Part shown: one piece after another, positions 16,917-24,412 of the stretch
How the letters are laid out: each line of letters opens with the position of its first letter
Position numbering within the stretch: position 1 is the stretch's first letter
Assembly: GCF_002887595.1 (NCBI RefSeq)
Contig: NZ_PEBU01000002.1
Coordinates: 558,001 to 622,000, forward strand
Length of the DNA stretch: 64,000 bases
From: Bowmanella denitrificans
Lineage (GTDB): Bacteria; Pseudomonadota; Gammaproteobacteria; Enterobacterales; Alteromonadaceae
Reading direction: 5' to 3'
Translations under genes and position numbers: made by a program
The notes under the pieces: generated by a model
Databases searched by the model: none
Told to the model about the DNA's origin: nothing
What the model saw: the letters and a program-made list of their open reading frames with translations, nothing else

Positions 16917-17591
16917 ATGAGAAAACTGATTGCTATGTTCATGCTTGTTGGTGCGTCACTCACGGCTGTTGCTGACGACAAAACCATTAATGTGATGGGG
17001 CAGGCGAATGTTAGTGCCGTGCCGGATCTGTTCCAGTTTAGTTTGTACATAGAAGAAAAAGGCCCGGTGGTATCCAAGCTTAACGAAACCGTGACAGACA
17101 AAACCAATAAGTTGGTGAGCTTCTTGCTCAAACAGGGGGTTAAAGAACGGGACATTCAATCTATGCATGTCCAGCTTTATCCCTGGTATGAACACCGAGA
17201 CTCAGGGTCTGAGCAAAAGGGCTTTGTGCTGGCCAGGCAAATTCAAGTCAGTCTCAGGGAACTGGCCCTATATGACAAAGTTTTGGATGGCGTATTGAAA
17301 CTTGGTGCCACGCGCATCGACGGTTTCCAGCACAATGTTGAGAATCAACAGGATTTATATCTAAGTGCGCTGGAATTGGCGGTAAAGAACGCGCAGCTTC
17401 GCGCAGAAAAGCTGGCTAAGAGTTTGGGGGCAAAAGTGGGCAAAGTGGTGTCGGTTAGTGAATCCTCGGCCTATCGCCCAATGGCCATGGCGATGGAATC
17501 GAGAATGCTGATGAAAGATGCATCTGGCAGTATGGCTGGCCAAATGAATATTGATGCTCAAGTGCAAGTGACGTTCGAGTTGGTTCAGTAA
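16917..17591 (+). CDS. SIMPL-domain (DUF541) periplasmic protein
   Basis: The 224-residue protein starts with a signal peptide (RKLIAMFMLVGASLTAVADD). The SIMPL domain begins INVMGQANVSAVPDLFQFSL, the usual first strand motif (G.g.v.a.PD). The middle has repeats of basic and amphipathic strands, and the domain ends near VQVTFEL. Related proteins (E. coli YggE, BP26 of Brucella) form ring-shaped oligomers and have been linked to oxidative stress, but no reaction is known. The stretch MAMAMESRMLMKDASGSMAG is Met-rich, which is unusual and might bind metal or scavenge oxidants. ATG 16917 has AAGGAAATTCT upstream. Confidence 0.85.
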   Translation: MRKLIAMFMLVGASLTAVADDKTINVMGQANVSAVPDLFQFSLYIEEKGPVVSKLNETVTDKTNKLVSFLLKQGVKERDIQSMHVQLYPWYEHRDSGSEQKGFVLARQIQVSLRELALYDKVLDGVLKLGATRIDGFQHNVENQQDLYLSALELAVKNAQLRAEKLAKSLGAKVGKVVSVSESSAYRPMAMAMESRMLMKDASGSMAGQMNIDAQVQVTFELVQ

Positions 17592-17674
17592 TCATGTATA
17601 AAGTGGCTGGGTTTGCACAAAATCTGGCCACTTATAACCAAAACCCTTGCCCATTTGAGTTGATGAGACAAATG

Positions 17675-17699
17675 ACCCCATAAAGGGGTTTTATTTTTT
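17675..17699 (+). terminator. Terminator after the SIMPL gene
   Basis: ACCCC (17675-17679) pairs with GGGGT (17685-17689) around ATAAA, followed by TTTTATTTTTT. The stem is only five pairs, but the T-run is strong. Confidence 0.65.
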
Positions 17700-17749
17700 C
17701 TGGAATAGCAGTACCTTGTGCGCCTTTAGTCACAGGATTTCAAGCCTAC

Positions 17750-18214
17750 ATGCCGAAAGTCAAATCAGAGCTCTACCGGGAAGTCGTTCAGCAAGCCAGT
17801 GCGCTGATGGAAGGGGAAAAGGATTTGATTGCCAATCTGGCCAATATCAGTGCGTTGTTGTGGATGCACTTACCCGATATTAATTGGGCTGGCTTCTATC
17901 TGCTTAAAGACGATGAACTCGTGCTGGGTCCATTCCAGGGTAAGCCTGCTTGTGTCCGTATCCCGATGGGACGAGGAGTCTGCGGCACTGCGGCAAAGCT
18001 TGGACAACCGCAATTAGTCGAGGATGTACATCAGTTTGAAGGGCACATTGCCTGTGATGCCGCATCCAATTCAGAAATTGTCCTGCCATTTTATCAGGGA
18101 GCACAATTAATGGGGGTGTTGGATATTGACAGCCCAAGCCAGGCCCGTTTCGATCAGGAAGACCTGCAGGGACTACAAAATTTAATATCGGTACTTCAGG
18201 AAGCGTTAGCGTGA
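17750..18214 (+). CDS. msrC: Free methionine-(R)-sulfoxide reductase (GAF-fold, fRMsr)
   Basis: This 154-residue GAF-domain enzyme reduces free Met-(R)-sulfoxide in the cytoplasm. The three catalytic/resolving cysteines are visible: Cys68 in ACVRIP, Cys78 in GRGVCGTA and Cys102 in HIACDAAS. The body is closely like E. coli YebR (NSEIVLP; GVLDIDS). ATG 17750 is used, although no clear Shine-Dalgarno precedes it. The stop overlaps the GTG start of the next ORF by four bases. Synteny msrC-proQ-prc is common in gammaproteobacteria. Confidence 0.93.
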   Translation: MPKVKSELYREVVQQASALMEGEKDLIANLANISALLWMHLPDINWAGFYLLKDDELVLGPFQGKPACVRIPMGRGVCGTAAKLGQPQLVEDVHQFEGHIACDAASNSEIVLPFYQGAQLMGVLDIDSPSQARFDQEDLQGLQNLISVLQEALA

Positions 18215-18504
18215 AGTCCAGTATTGATATCCATGTTGTACTGGCGACGCCAGCCGATATGGAATTTTGGGAAGATCAGGCGGTGGATGCCGCAGATCGC
18301 CTCAACGAACTTTTACATTATCTGTACAGCCGTGTTGACGATGATATTGACAGCCATCAGTTAGAGCTGATGCTGCAACATATCTGGGAAACTTGGCATC
18401 AGGACCAATATTTATTGGATATTGACGAGCCGGAGCTCTATGACTGGGTTGACCAACTAGTGGCAACTTGGGATGATGAGCATTCTGGTGCACACTTAGA
18501 TTAA
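18211..18504 (+). CDS. Uncharacterised small acidic protein between msrC and proQ
   Basis: A 97-residue product I do not recognise. It is strongly acidic, with few basic residues (for example RVDDDIDSHQLELML and DIDEPELYDWVDQL), and rich in Trp for its size. It is probably helical and cytoplasmic, with no signal peptide or membrane segment. The GTG start at 18211 lies inside the msrC stop (GTGA overlap), so it depends on msrC translation. It ends 18 nt before proQ. Its position next to an RNA-binding protein and its charge are noted under findings; a function is not claimed. Confidence 0.7.
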   Translation: MKSSIDIHVVLATPADMEFWEDQAVDAADRLNELLHYLYSRVDDDIDSHQLELMLQHIWETWHQDQYLLDIDEPELYDWVDQLVATWDDEHSGAHLD

Positions 18505-18522
18505 CCCTTAGAACGTAAGCGA

Positions 18523-19218
18523 ATGGATAGCCCACAGAAGTTTTCAAACAGCAAAGAAGTGATTGCTTTTTTAGCTGAAACCTTTCCCGCCTGCTTCAGT
18601 ATTGAAGGTCAGGCAAAGCCCCTTAAAGTTGGTATATTTCAGGATCTGGTCGAACGCCTGGAGAATGAAGAGCGGGTTAGTAAAACCCTGCTGCGCGCAT
18701 CGTTGCGTCATTACACCAGTAGCTGGCGATATTTGCATGCCGTAGTTGAAGGGGCGCATCGTGTCGACCTGGATGGCAAAGACGATGCAGTAATTGAAAA
18801 GCAACATGCCGAGCATGCCCAGCAACAGTTGGCTGAAAGCAAGCAACGCGTGGCTGAAAAACGCAAAGAGCAGGCTAAAAATCGCCCCGATGCAAAGAAT
18901 CGTTACAAAAAGTCTGCAGCAAACGCGGGCCCTGCTAAAGTTGACAGTAACGGGGCTGAAAGGCCCAAAAGTGGTGGTAAAGCGGCTGGCGATGGAACTA
19001 ATTTCCAAAAGCCTAAACCAATAAAGAGATCCCCACCGGAAAAATTGAGCGATACTGATCTGGTAGCCGGTACCTTAGTGACCGTCAAAATTGGCAAAAT
19101 GCCAATGCCAGGTACCATCAATGAAGTAGGTAAAGAAGGGGTGCACGTTCAATTGAACACAGGCATGGTGGTAAAAGTACCAGCAGAAAGCCTGAGGTTA
19201 GCCCGTCCCAAGAGGTAA
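18523..19218 (+). CDS. proQ: RNA chaperone ProQ
   Basis: A 231-residue FinO/ProQ-type RNA chaperone. The N-terminal RNA-binding domain (about 1-115) has VIAFLAETFPACF, KPLKVGIFQDL and LRASLRHYTSSWRYLHAV, all typical. A Lys/Gln/Ala-rich linker follows (about 115-175). The C-terminal Tudor-like domain begins LVAGTLVTVKIGKM and ends VKVPAESLRLA. ProQ binds structured sRNAs and mRNA 3' ends and stabilises them; in E. coli it also affects ProP levels. The gene is three bases upstream of prc, a conserved pairing. Confidence 0.95.
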   Translation: MDSPQKFSNSKEVIAFLAETFPACFSIEGQAKPLKVGIFQDLVERLENEERVSKTLLRASLRHYTSSWRYLHAVVEGAHRVDLDGKDDAVIEKQHAEHAQQQLAESKQRVAEKRKEQAKNRPDAKNRYKKSAANAGPAKVDSNGAERPKSGGKAAGDGTNFQKPKPIKRSPPEKLSDTDLVAGTLVTVKIGKMPMPGTINEVGKEGVHVQLNTGMVVKVPAESLRLARPKR

Positions 19219-19221
19219 AAC

Positions 19222-21264
19222 ATGAAGAATGCGATTCAAGTCTCAGTTGCCGCGGCATTGCTTGCTGCTACATTTGGTGCAAGTGCGGTTGCCACCGCAC
19301 CCAGCGCTCACGATTTACCCAATCTGGAACAAGAATCGCAGCATGCTGTAGCTACCAAACGAATATCCTCGTTGTTCAGCCGGGCGCATTATAAAGAGAT
19401 TGAATTGAATGATGCGCTGTCCGGTCAAGTGTATGACCGTTTTATTAAGTCCTTGGATCCCAATAAAAATCTGTTTATCGCCGCGGATATCAAAGCTATG
19501 GAGAAGTACCGCCAAAGCTTTGATGATGCACTTGAACGGGGCAATTTGGCAGGTGCTTACGACATTTTCACAACCAACCTGAAACGTCGTGTTGAACGGT
19601 ATGAGTTTGCATTGTCTCTGTTGGATAAAAGCTTTGATTTCGAAAAGGCTGGCGATGTATTTCAGTATGACCGTGAAGATGCGGCCTGGCCAAAAGACGA
19701 TGCAGAGTTGGATGAGCTATGGCGTCAGCGTGTCAAGTATGACGCGCTTAACCTCAAACTTGCCGGTAAAGATGACGCTGGCATTAAAGAGCTGCTGACC
19801 AAAAGGTACGAGCGCGCCATTAAGCGCTTGCAACAAACTGAAAGCGAAGACGTTTTTCAAACGCTGATGAACTCCTTTGCCCGCACTATTGAAGCGCATA
19901 CCAGCTACCTGTCACCACGAAATGCTGAGCGCTTCCAGATGGAAATGAACCTGTCATTTGAAGGGATCGGCGCGGTATTACAATCTCAGGATGATCACAC
20001 AGTGATCCGCTCCATCGTGCCCGGTGGGCCGGCTGACCTGTCTAAGCAGATTAAGCCCGAAGATCGCATTATTGGTGTGGCTCAGGATGACGAAGAATTT
20101 GTTGATGTGGTGGGTTGGCGACTGGACGAAGTCGTCGACCTGATTAAAGGCCCTAAAGGCAGCATCGTGCGTTTGCAGGTACTTAAAGGGTCTGCATCGG
20201 ACAGTGGCACACCTGACGTCGTTAGCCTGACCCGCGATAAGATCAAGCTGGAAGACAGAGCCGCCAAGTCTAAGGTGTATGTTCCCGAAAAAGGCCCGAA
20301 TCAAGGTGACAAGCTAGGGGTCATTACCATTCCGTCTTTCTATAATAACTTGCACGATGATGTAAAAAAGGAACTGGATAAACTCAAAGAAGAGAAAGTC
20401 CAGGGCATCATCATTGATTTACGAGGTAATGGCGGCGGTTCGTTAACGGAAGCCACATTGCTGACAGGGTTGTTTATAGACAAAGGTCCTGTGGTACAAA
20501 TTCGTGACAACGCCGGACGAATCCGCGAAGAACGGGACACCGACGGCGTGGTGTTTTATGAAGGGCCGCTGACGGTATTGGTTGACCGGTATAGCGCATC
20601 TGCTTCTGAAATTTTTGCCGCGGCCATGCAGGACTATGGGCGAGCGCTGATTGTTGGTGAACAAACATTCGGTAAAGGCACGGTTCAACAGCATCGTGGT
20701 CTTGGGCGGATTTATGATTTGTATGACAACCCGCTGGGTAGTGTGCAATTCACGATAGCTAAGTTCTATCGCATAAATGGTGGCAGTACCCAGCATAAAG
20801 GCGTAGTGCCAGACATTCTGTTCCCGTCACCTATTGATCCTGCTGAATGGGGCGAAAGCCGCGAAGAGAATGCATTGCCATGGGACAGCATTCCCAGAGC
20901 CAATTACACCACTTTTGGTGACACCAGTGCCACCGTCAGGGATGTCGCCGGTCGCCATGACAGCCGTATCATGCAAGATCCTGAGTTTGCTTACATCATG
21001 CAGGATATCAGTGAATACAAGGCGCGTAAGGATGATAAAACCATTTCTTTGGTAGAGTCAGAAAGACGCAAGGAAAAGCAGGAAAACGAACAGCAAGCAC
21101 TGCAGCGTGCCAATGAACGTTTAGCCCGTATGGGCCTGGAAAAGGTTGAAAACCTTGACGACCTGCCTGAAGCACTGGAAAATCTCGACCCACTGCTGGA
21201 TGAAGCTGCCGCCATTACTTACGACGTGGTGGGAACAGGTAAATACGCCATCCACAGTAAGTAA
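19222..21264 (+). CDS. prc: Carboxy-terminal processing protease Prc (tail-specific protease)
   Basis: A 680-residue periplasmic S41 serine protease with signal peptide (VSVAAALLAATFGASAVA). An N-terminal helical domain is followed by a PDZ domain near 235-330 (LSFEGIGAVLQ; IVPGGPADLSKQIKPEDRI). The protease core has LRGNGGGSLTEA and the catalytic Ser in YSASASEIFAAA with the general-base Lys in FGKGTVQQ. Prc trims PBP3 and degrades ssrA-tagged and other periplasmic proteins with exposed C-termini. The C-terminal region is rich in Glu, Lys and Arg. It lies three bases after proQ and ends with a hairpin. Confidence 0.96.
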   Translation: MKNAIQVSVAAALLAATFGASAVATAPSAHDLPNLEQESQHAVATKRISSLFSRAHYKEIELNDALSGQVYDRFIKSLDPNKNLFIAADIKAMEKYRQSFDDALERGNLAGAYDIFTTNLKRRVERYEFALSLLDKSFDFEKAGDVFQYDREDAAWPKDDAELDELWRQRVKYDALNLKLAGKDDAGIKELLTKRYERAIKRLQQTESEDVFQTLMNSFARTIEAHTSYLSPRNAERFQMEMNLSFEGIGAVLQSQDDHTVIRSIVPGGPADLSKQIKPEDRIIGVAQDDEEFVDVVGWRLDEVVDLIKGPKGSIVRLQVLKGSASDSGTPDVVSLTRDKIKLEDRAAKSKVYVPEKGPNQGDKLGVITIPSFYNNLHDDVKKELDKLKEEKVQGIIIDLRGNGGGSLTEATLLTGLFIDKGPVVQIRDNAGRIREERDTDGVVFYEGPLTVLVDRYSASASEIFAAAMQDYGRALIVGEQTFGKGTVQQHRGLGRIYDLYDNPLGSVQFTIAKFYRINGGSTQHKGVVPDILFPSPIDPAEWGESREENALPWDSIPRANYTTFGDTSATVRDVAGRHDSRIMQDPEFAYIMQDISEYKARKDDKTISLVESERRKEKQENEQQALQRANERLARMGLEKVENLDDLPEALENLDPLLDEAAAITYDVVGTGKYAIHSK

Positions 21265-21284
21265 CGTAACTCACCGTTGCACCA

Positions 21285-21312
21285 ACAGGGCTATGACATC
21301 ATAGCCCTGTTT
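21285..21312 (+). terminator. Hairpin terminator after prc
   Basis: ACAGGGCTATG (21285-21295) pairs with CATAGCCCTGT (21300-21310) around ACAT. The T-run is short (TTT), so termination may be partial. Confidence 0.7.
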
Positions 21313-21426
21313 GTATCTGGCGTTTAGAAAGCGTGCCAGGACGGCAAAAAGTCAGCATAGACTGGCCAACTTGTCCCAGGTGGATGAGATTGATAAGAAC
21401 ACTATAACAATAACTAAGGTTGAAAG

Positions 21427-22761
21427 ATGAGTGTAAGAGGGGAATTTTCTTCCAGGCTGGGATTTATTCTGGCCGCCGCAGGGTCGGCAGTGGGACTGGG
21501 GAATATCTGGGGCTTTCCGACTCAGGTTGCCAGTAATGGTGGTGCAGCTTTTGTCCTGATGTACATGTTGTTGGCCTTTGTGCTGGCATATCCGGTGTTG
21601 ATGGCCGAGCTTCTTATTGGCCGGGCCACCCGTTCCAATATGGTGGATGCGCTAGGTCAGATCTCCGGCCACTGGTTGGGACGAGCCACGGGTTTGTGGG
21701 GCATTGTCACGGTTTCACTTATTCTGGCGTTTTACGCCATTGTTGGCGGTTGGATGCTGGCGTATGGCGTGGAGGCTCTGGCCACTATTGCCGGGATGAC
21801 CGCTTTTGCCACTTGGCTGACTGAGTTTTCAGTGGTGCGAAACCTGATCTGTTGTGGCCTGTTTATGCTGTTAACCGCGGGTATTGTTACAGGTGGTGTC
21901 AGTAAAGGCATAGAAAAATGGTCAGTGCGACTGATGCCAACCTTATTCGTGATTATCCTGTTGCTTATCGCCTATGTGATGACCCTGGACGGCGCTATGC
22001 AAGGTCTGAAAGTTTATCTGGTGCCGGATTTTTCTAAGGTATTGAGCCCGGATTTATTAATCAGTGCTATGGGCCAGGCATTCTTTTCAATGTCGCTTGG
22101 GGTAGGAACCATGCTGGTTTACGGCTCCTATGTCAGCCAGCAGGAGAAGCTGCCAAGTCTGGGGGCTTCGGTTGCGCTAGTGGATATTGGCGTGGCCATA
22201 CTGGCCGGTTTGTTGATTATTCCGGCTATGTATGTGGCACTGCATAATGGTGTGCAGATTTTTTCCGACGCCGGTGAGCTGATAGACGGCGACACCCTGA
22301 TCTTCACCGTATTACCGGCCTTGTTCGATACTATGGGTGGGGCAGGTAACCTGGTCGCTATGGCCTTTTTTGCTTTGATGATTATTGCCGCTTTAACCTC
22401 TTCCATCTCCATGCTGGAAGTACCGGTGGCCTATGTAGTGGAAAATAAAGGGATTGCGCGTAGAAAGGCGGTATGGATGATTGCTACGGTGATATTCCTG
22501 TGTAGCGCCATTATTGCGTTTAACTTTGGCAGTTTGTTCGGTCTGGTGATCTCACTTACCACTGAGTACAGCCAGCCATTGCTTGGCATGGCATTGTGCA
22601 TCTTTGCTGGTTGGGTGTGGAAGCGCAATGAAATCCTCAAAGAGCTGCAAAGCAGTGATCCTGATGCTCATCAAGGCCTGTTCTGGAAAGTATGGCCCTG
22701 GTACGTGCGTTTTGTCTGCCCCGTGATCATCATTTTGATGTTCTATCGCTCGGTGCAATAA
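21427..22761 (+). CDS. Neurotransmitter:sodium symporter (SNF/NSS) family transporter
   Basis: The 444-residue inner-membrane protein has about 11 hydrophobic segments. TM1 holds the family hallmark GSAVGLGNIWGFP, where the unwound helix binds Na+ and substrate, and NGGAAFVLMYM begins the next segment. PVLMAELLIGR matches the family loop after TM2. Bacterial members such as LeuT, TnaT and MhsT import amino acids with Na+. Substrate here is not known. ATG 21427 has AACTAAGGTTGAAAG upstream. It is followed after 111 nt by a Na+/H+ antiporter gene. Confidence 0.9.
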   Translation: MSVRGEFSSRLGFILAAAGSAVGLGNIWGFPTQVASNGGAAFVLMYMLLAFVLAYPVLMAELLIGRATRSNMVDALGQISGHWLGRATGLWGIVTVSLILAFYAIVGGWMLAYGVEALATIAGMTAFATWLTEFSVVRNLICCGLFMLLTAGIVTGGVSKGIEKWSVRLMPTLFVIILLLIAYVMTLDGAMQGLKVYLVPDFSKVLSPDLLISAMGQAFFSMSLGVGTMLVYGSYVSQQEKLPSLGASVALVDIGVAILAGLLIIPAMYVALHNGVQIFSDAGELIDGDTLIFTVLPALFDTMGGAGNLVAMAFFALMIIAALTSSISMLEVPVAYVVENKGIARRKAVWMIATVIFLCSAIIAFNFGSLFGLVISLTTEYSQPLLGMALCIFAGWVWKRNEILKELQSSDPDAHQGLFWKVWPWYVRFVCPVIIILMFYRSVQ

Positions 22762-22872
22762 TCACCTTTTAACCTTTTCGTTAATCTGGGCGGCGAAACG
22801 CCGCCTGCATACCCGATTTTGTTGTTTTAACCAGTTTTGCAGCAAGGTCAGGTGCCTGGAGTAATAATTAGA

Positions 22873-24327
22873 ATGTCAAAGCCAAGACAACCCTCCTTAC
22901 TCGATGCCATGATCCCTATAGTGGTATTAGTTGCCCTGTTATCGTCGTCCGTCATTCTGTTTTCGGATAACTCATCCTATGGCCCGAATCAAATTGCATT
23001 ATTGATCGCCATGGGCATTGCCGCTTTGATTGGGATCAAAAACGGTTTTACTTGGAAAGAAATTGAAGAAGGGATAGTGCATGGTATCTCACTGTCATTG
23101 GGAGCCGTGTTGATTCTGCTGGCTGTGGGCTCATTGATCGGCACCTGGTTACTGGCAGGTACCGTACCAACCTTGATTTACTATGGTCTTGAACTGCTTA
23201 ATCCATCGGTATTCTATGCGGCCACTTGTGTCATTTGTGCTGTCGTTGCTATGAGCATCGGTAGTTCATGGACTACTGCCGCCACCGTAGGCGTGGCGCT
23301 AATGGGTGTATCCAATGGTATGGGTATGTCAGAAGCGGTTACCGCCGGTGCGGTGGTATCCGGCGCATACTTTGGTGATAAAATATCGCCTTTGTCTGAA
23401 ACCACCAACCTGGCGCCTGCAGTTGCCGGTACTGAGCTGTTTGAGCATATTCGCTATATGCTATGGACTACCATTCCCAGTTTTGTGCTGGCTTTGATTC
23501 TGTTCCTGGTGATTGGTCTGAATGCGTCCGGCGATGCATCCATGGATAAAATTCAGCAGATGCAGACGTTACTGGCAGAGAATTTTAATTTGGGTCCGCT
23601 GCTTTTGGTGCCACTGGTGGTGTTACTGGCGTTGGCTATTCGCAAAATGCCGGCGTTTCCGGCGGTTTCTATCGGTGCCTTACTGGGGGGTATATGGGCA
23701 GTCATATTCCAACCTGAGCTGATTACAAAACTGGCCAGCGAAGGCAGAGAAGGGTGGCTGGCCAGTGTCACCGTTGTCTGGCACGCACTATATGACGGTG
23801 TGAGCCTGGATACCGGCAATGCTGACCTTAACGACCTGCTCAGTGGTGGCGGTATGTCCAGTATGCTCAATACCATTTGGCTGATTATGTGTGCCTTATC
23901 CTTTGGCGCGGTATTGGAAAAAACCGGATTACTCAAGCGTGCCGTCGCTACCTTGTTACATGGCGCAAAAACTGCCGGAGGCATGGTGTCCAGAACCATC
24001 CTGACATGTTTTGGCACTAACCTGATTTCTGCGGACCAATATATGTCCATTGTGATGCCGGGACGTATGTATAAAGATGAGTTTGCCAAACGCGGCCTGC
24101 ATCAGTTGAATTTGTCCCGCAGTCTGGAAGACGGTGGCACCATTACGTCGCCCTTGATCCCCTGGAATACCTGCGGTGCTTATATGCATTCTGTGCTAAA
24201 AGTCGACCCATTGAATTATCTGTTCTATGCCTTTTTCAACCTCATTAGTCCGGTACTAGCGATTATTTATGCTTACCTAGGCATTAAGATTCTGCGTATT
24301 CCAGTACCACAGGAAAATAAGGCTTAA
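22873..24327 (+). CDS. nhaC: NhaC-family Na+/H+ antiporter
   Basis: A 484-residue inner-membrane protein with about 12 hydrophobic segments. The conserved SIGSSWTTAATVGVALMG and GAYFGDKISPLSETTNLAP are diagnostic for NhaC. Such proteins exchange Na+ (or an organic ion pair, as in malate/lactate antiporters) for H+. The frame opens at TTG 22837, but I chose ATG 22873: GGAG is at 22858-22861, and the protein then starts MSKPRQPSLLD as family members do. The neighbouring SNF symporter is also Na+-coupled. A terminator follows. Confidence 0.9.
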   Translation: MSKPRQPSLLDAMIPIVVLVALLSSSVILFSDNSSYGPNQIALLIAMGIAALIGIKNGFTWKEIEEGIVHGISLSLGAVLILLAVGSLIGTWLLAGTVPTLIYYGLELLNPSVFYAATCVICAVVAMSIGSSWTTAATVGVALMGVSNGMGMSEAVTAGAVVSGAYFGDKISPLSETTNLAPAVAGTELFEHIRYMLWTTIPSFVLALILFLVIGLNASGDASMDKIQQMQTLLAENFNLGPLLLVPLVVLLALAIRKMPAFPAVSIGALLGGIWAVIFQPELITKLASEGREGWLASVTVVWHALYDGVSLDTGNADLNDLLSGGGMSSMLNTIWLIMCALSFGAVLEKTGLLKRAVATLLHGAKTAGGMVSRTILTCFGTNLISADQYMSIVMPGRMYKDEFAKRGLHQLNLSRSLEDGGTITSPLIPWNTCGAYMHSVLKVDPLNYLFYAFFNLISPVLAIIYAYLGIKILRIPVPQENKA

Positions 24328-24343
24328 ATTTATTCCATCCTCT

Positions 24344-24374
24344 AAACCTCCGCCTCGCCTGGCGGAGGTTTGCT
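24344..24374 (+). terminator. Terminator after nhaC
   Basis: AAACCTCCGCC (24344-24354) pairs with GGCGGAGGTTT (24361-24371) around a six-base loop. The stem is strong but the T-run is short. Confidence 0.8.
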
Positions 24375-24412
24375 ATTCTCAGTATCAAAATACATCGTTC
24401 CAAGGAGGCGTT

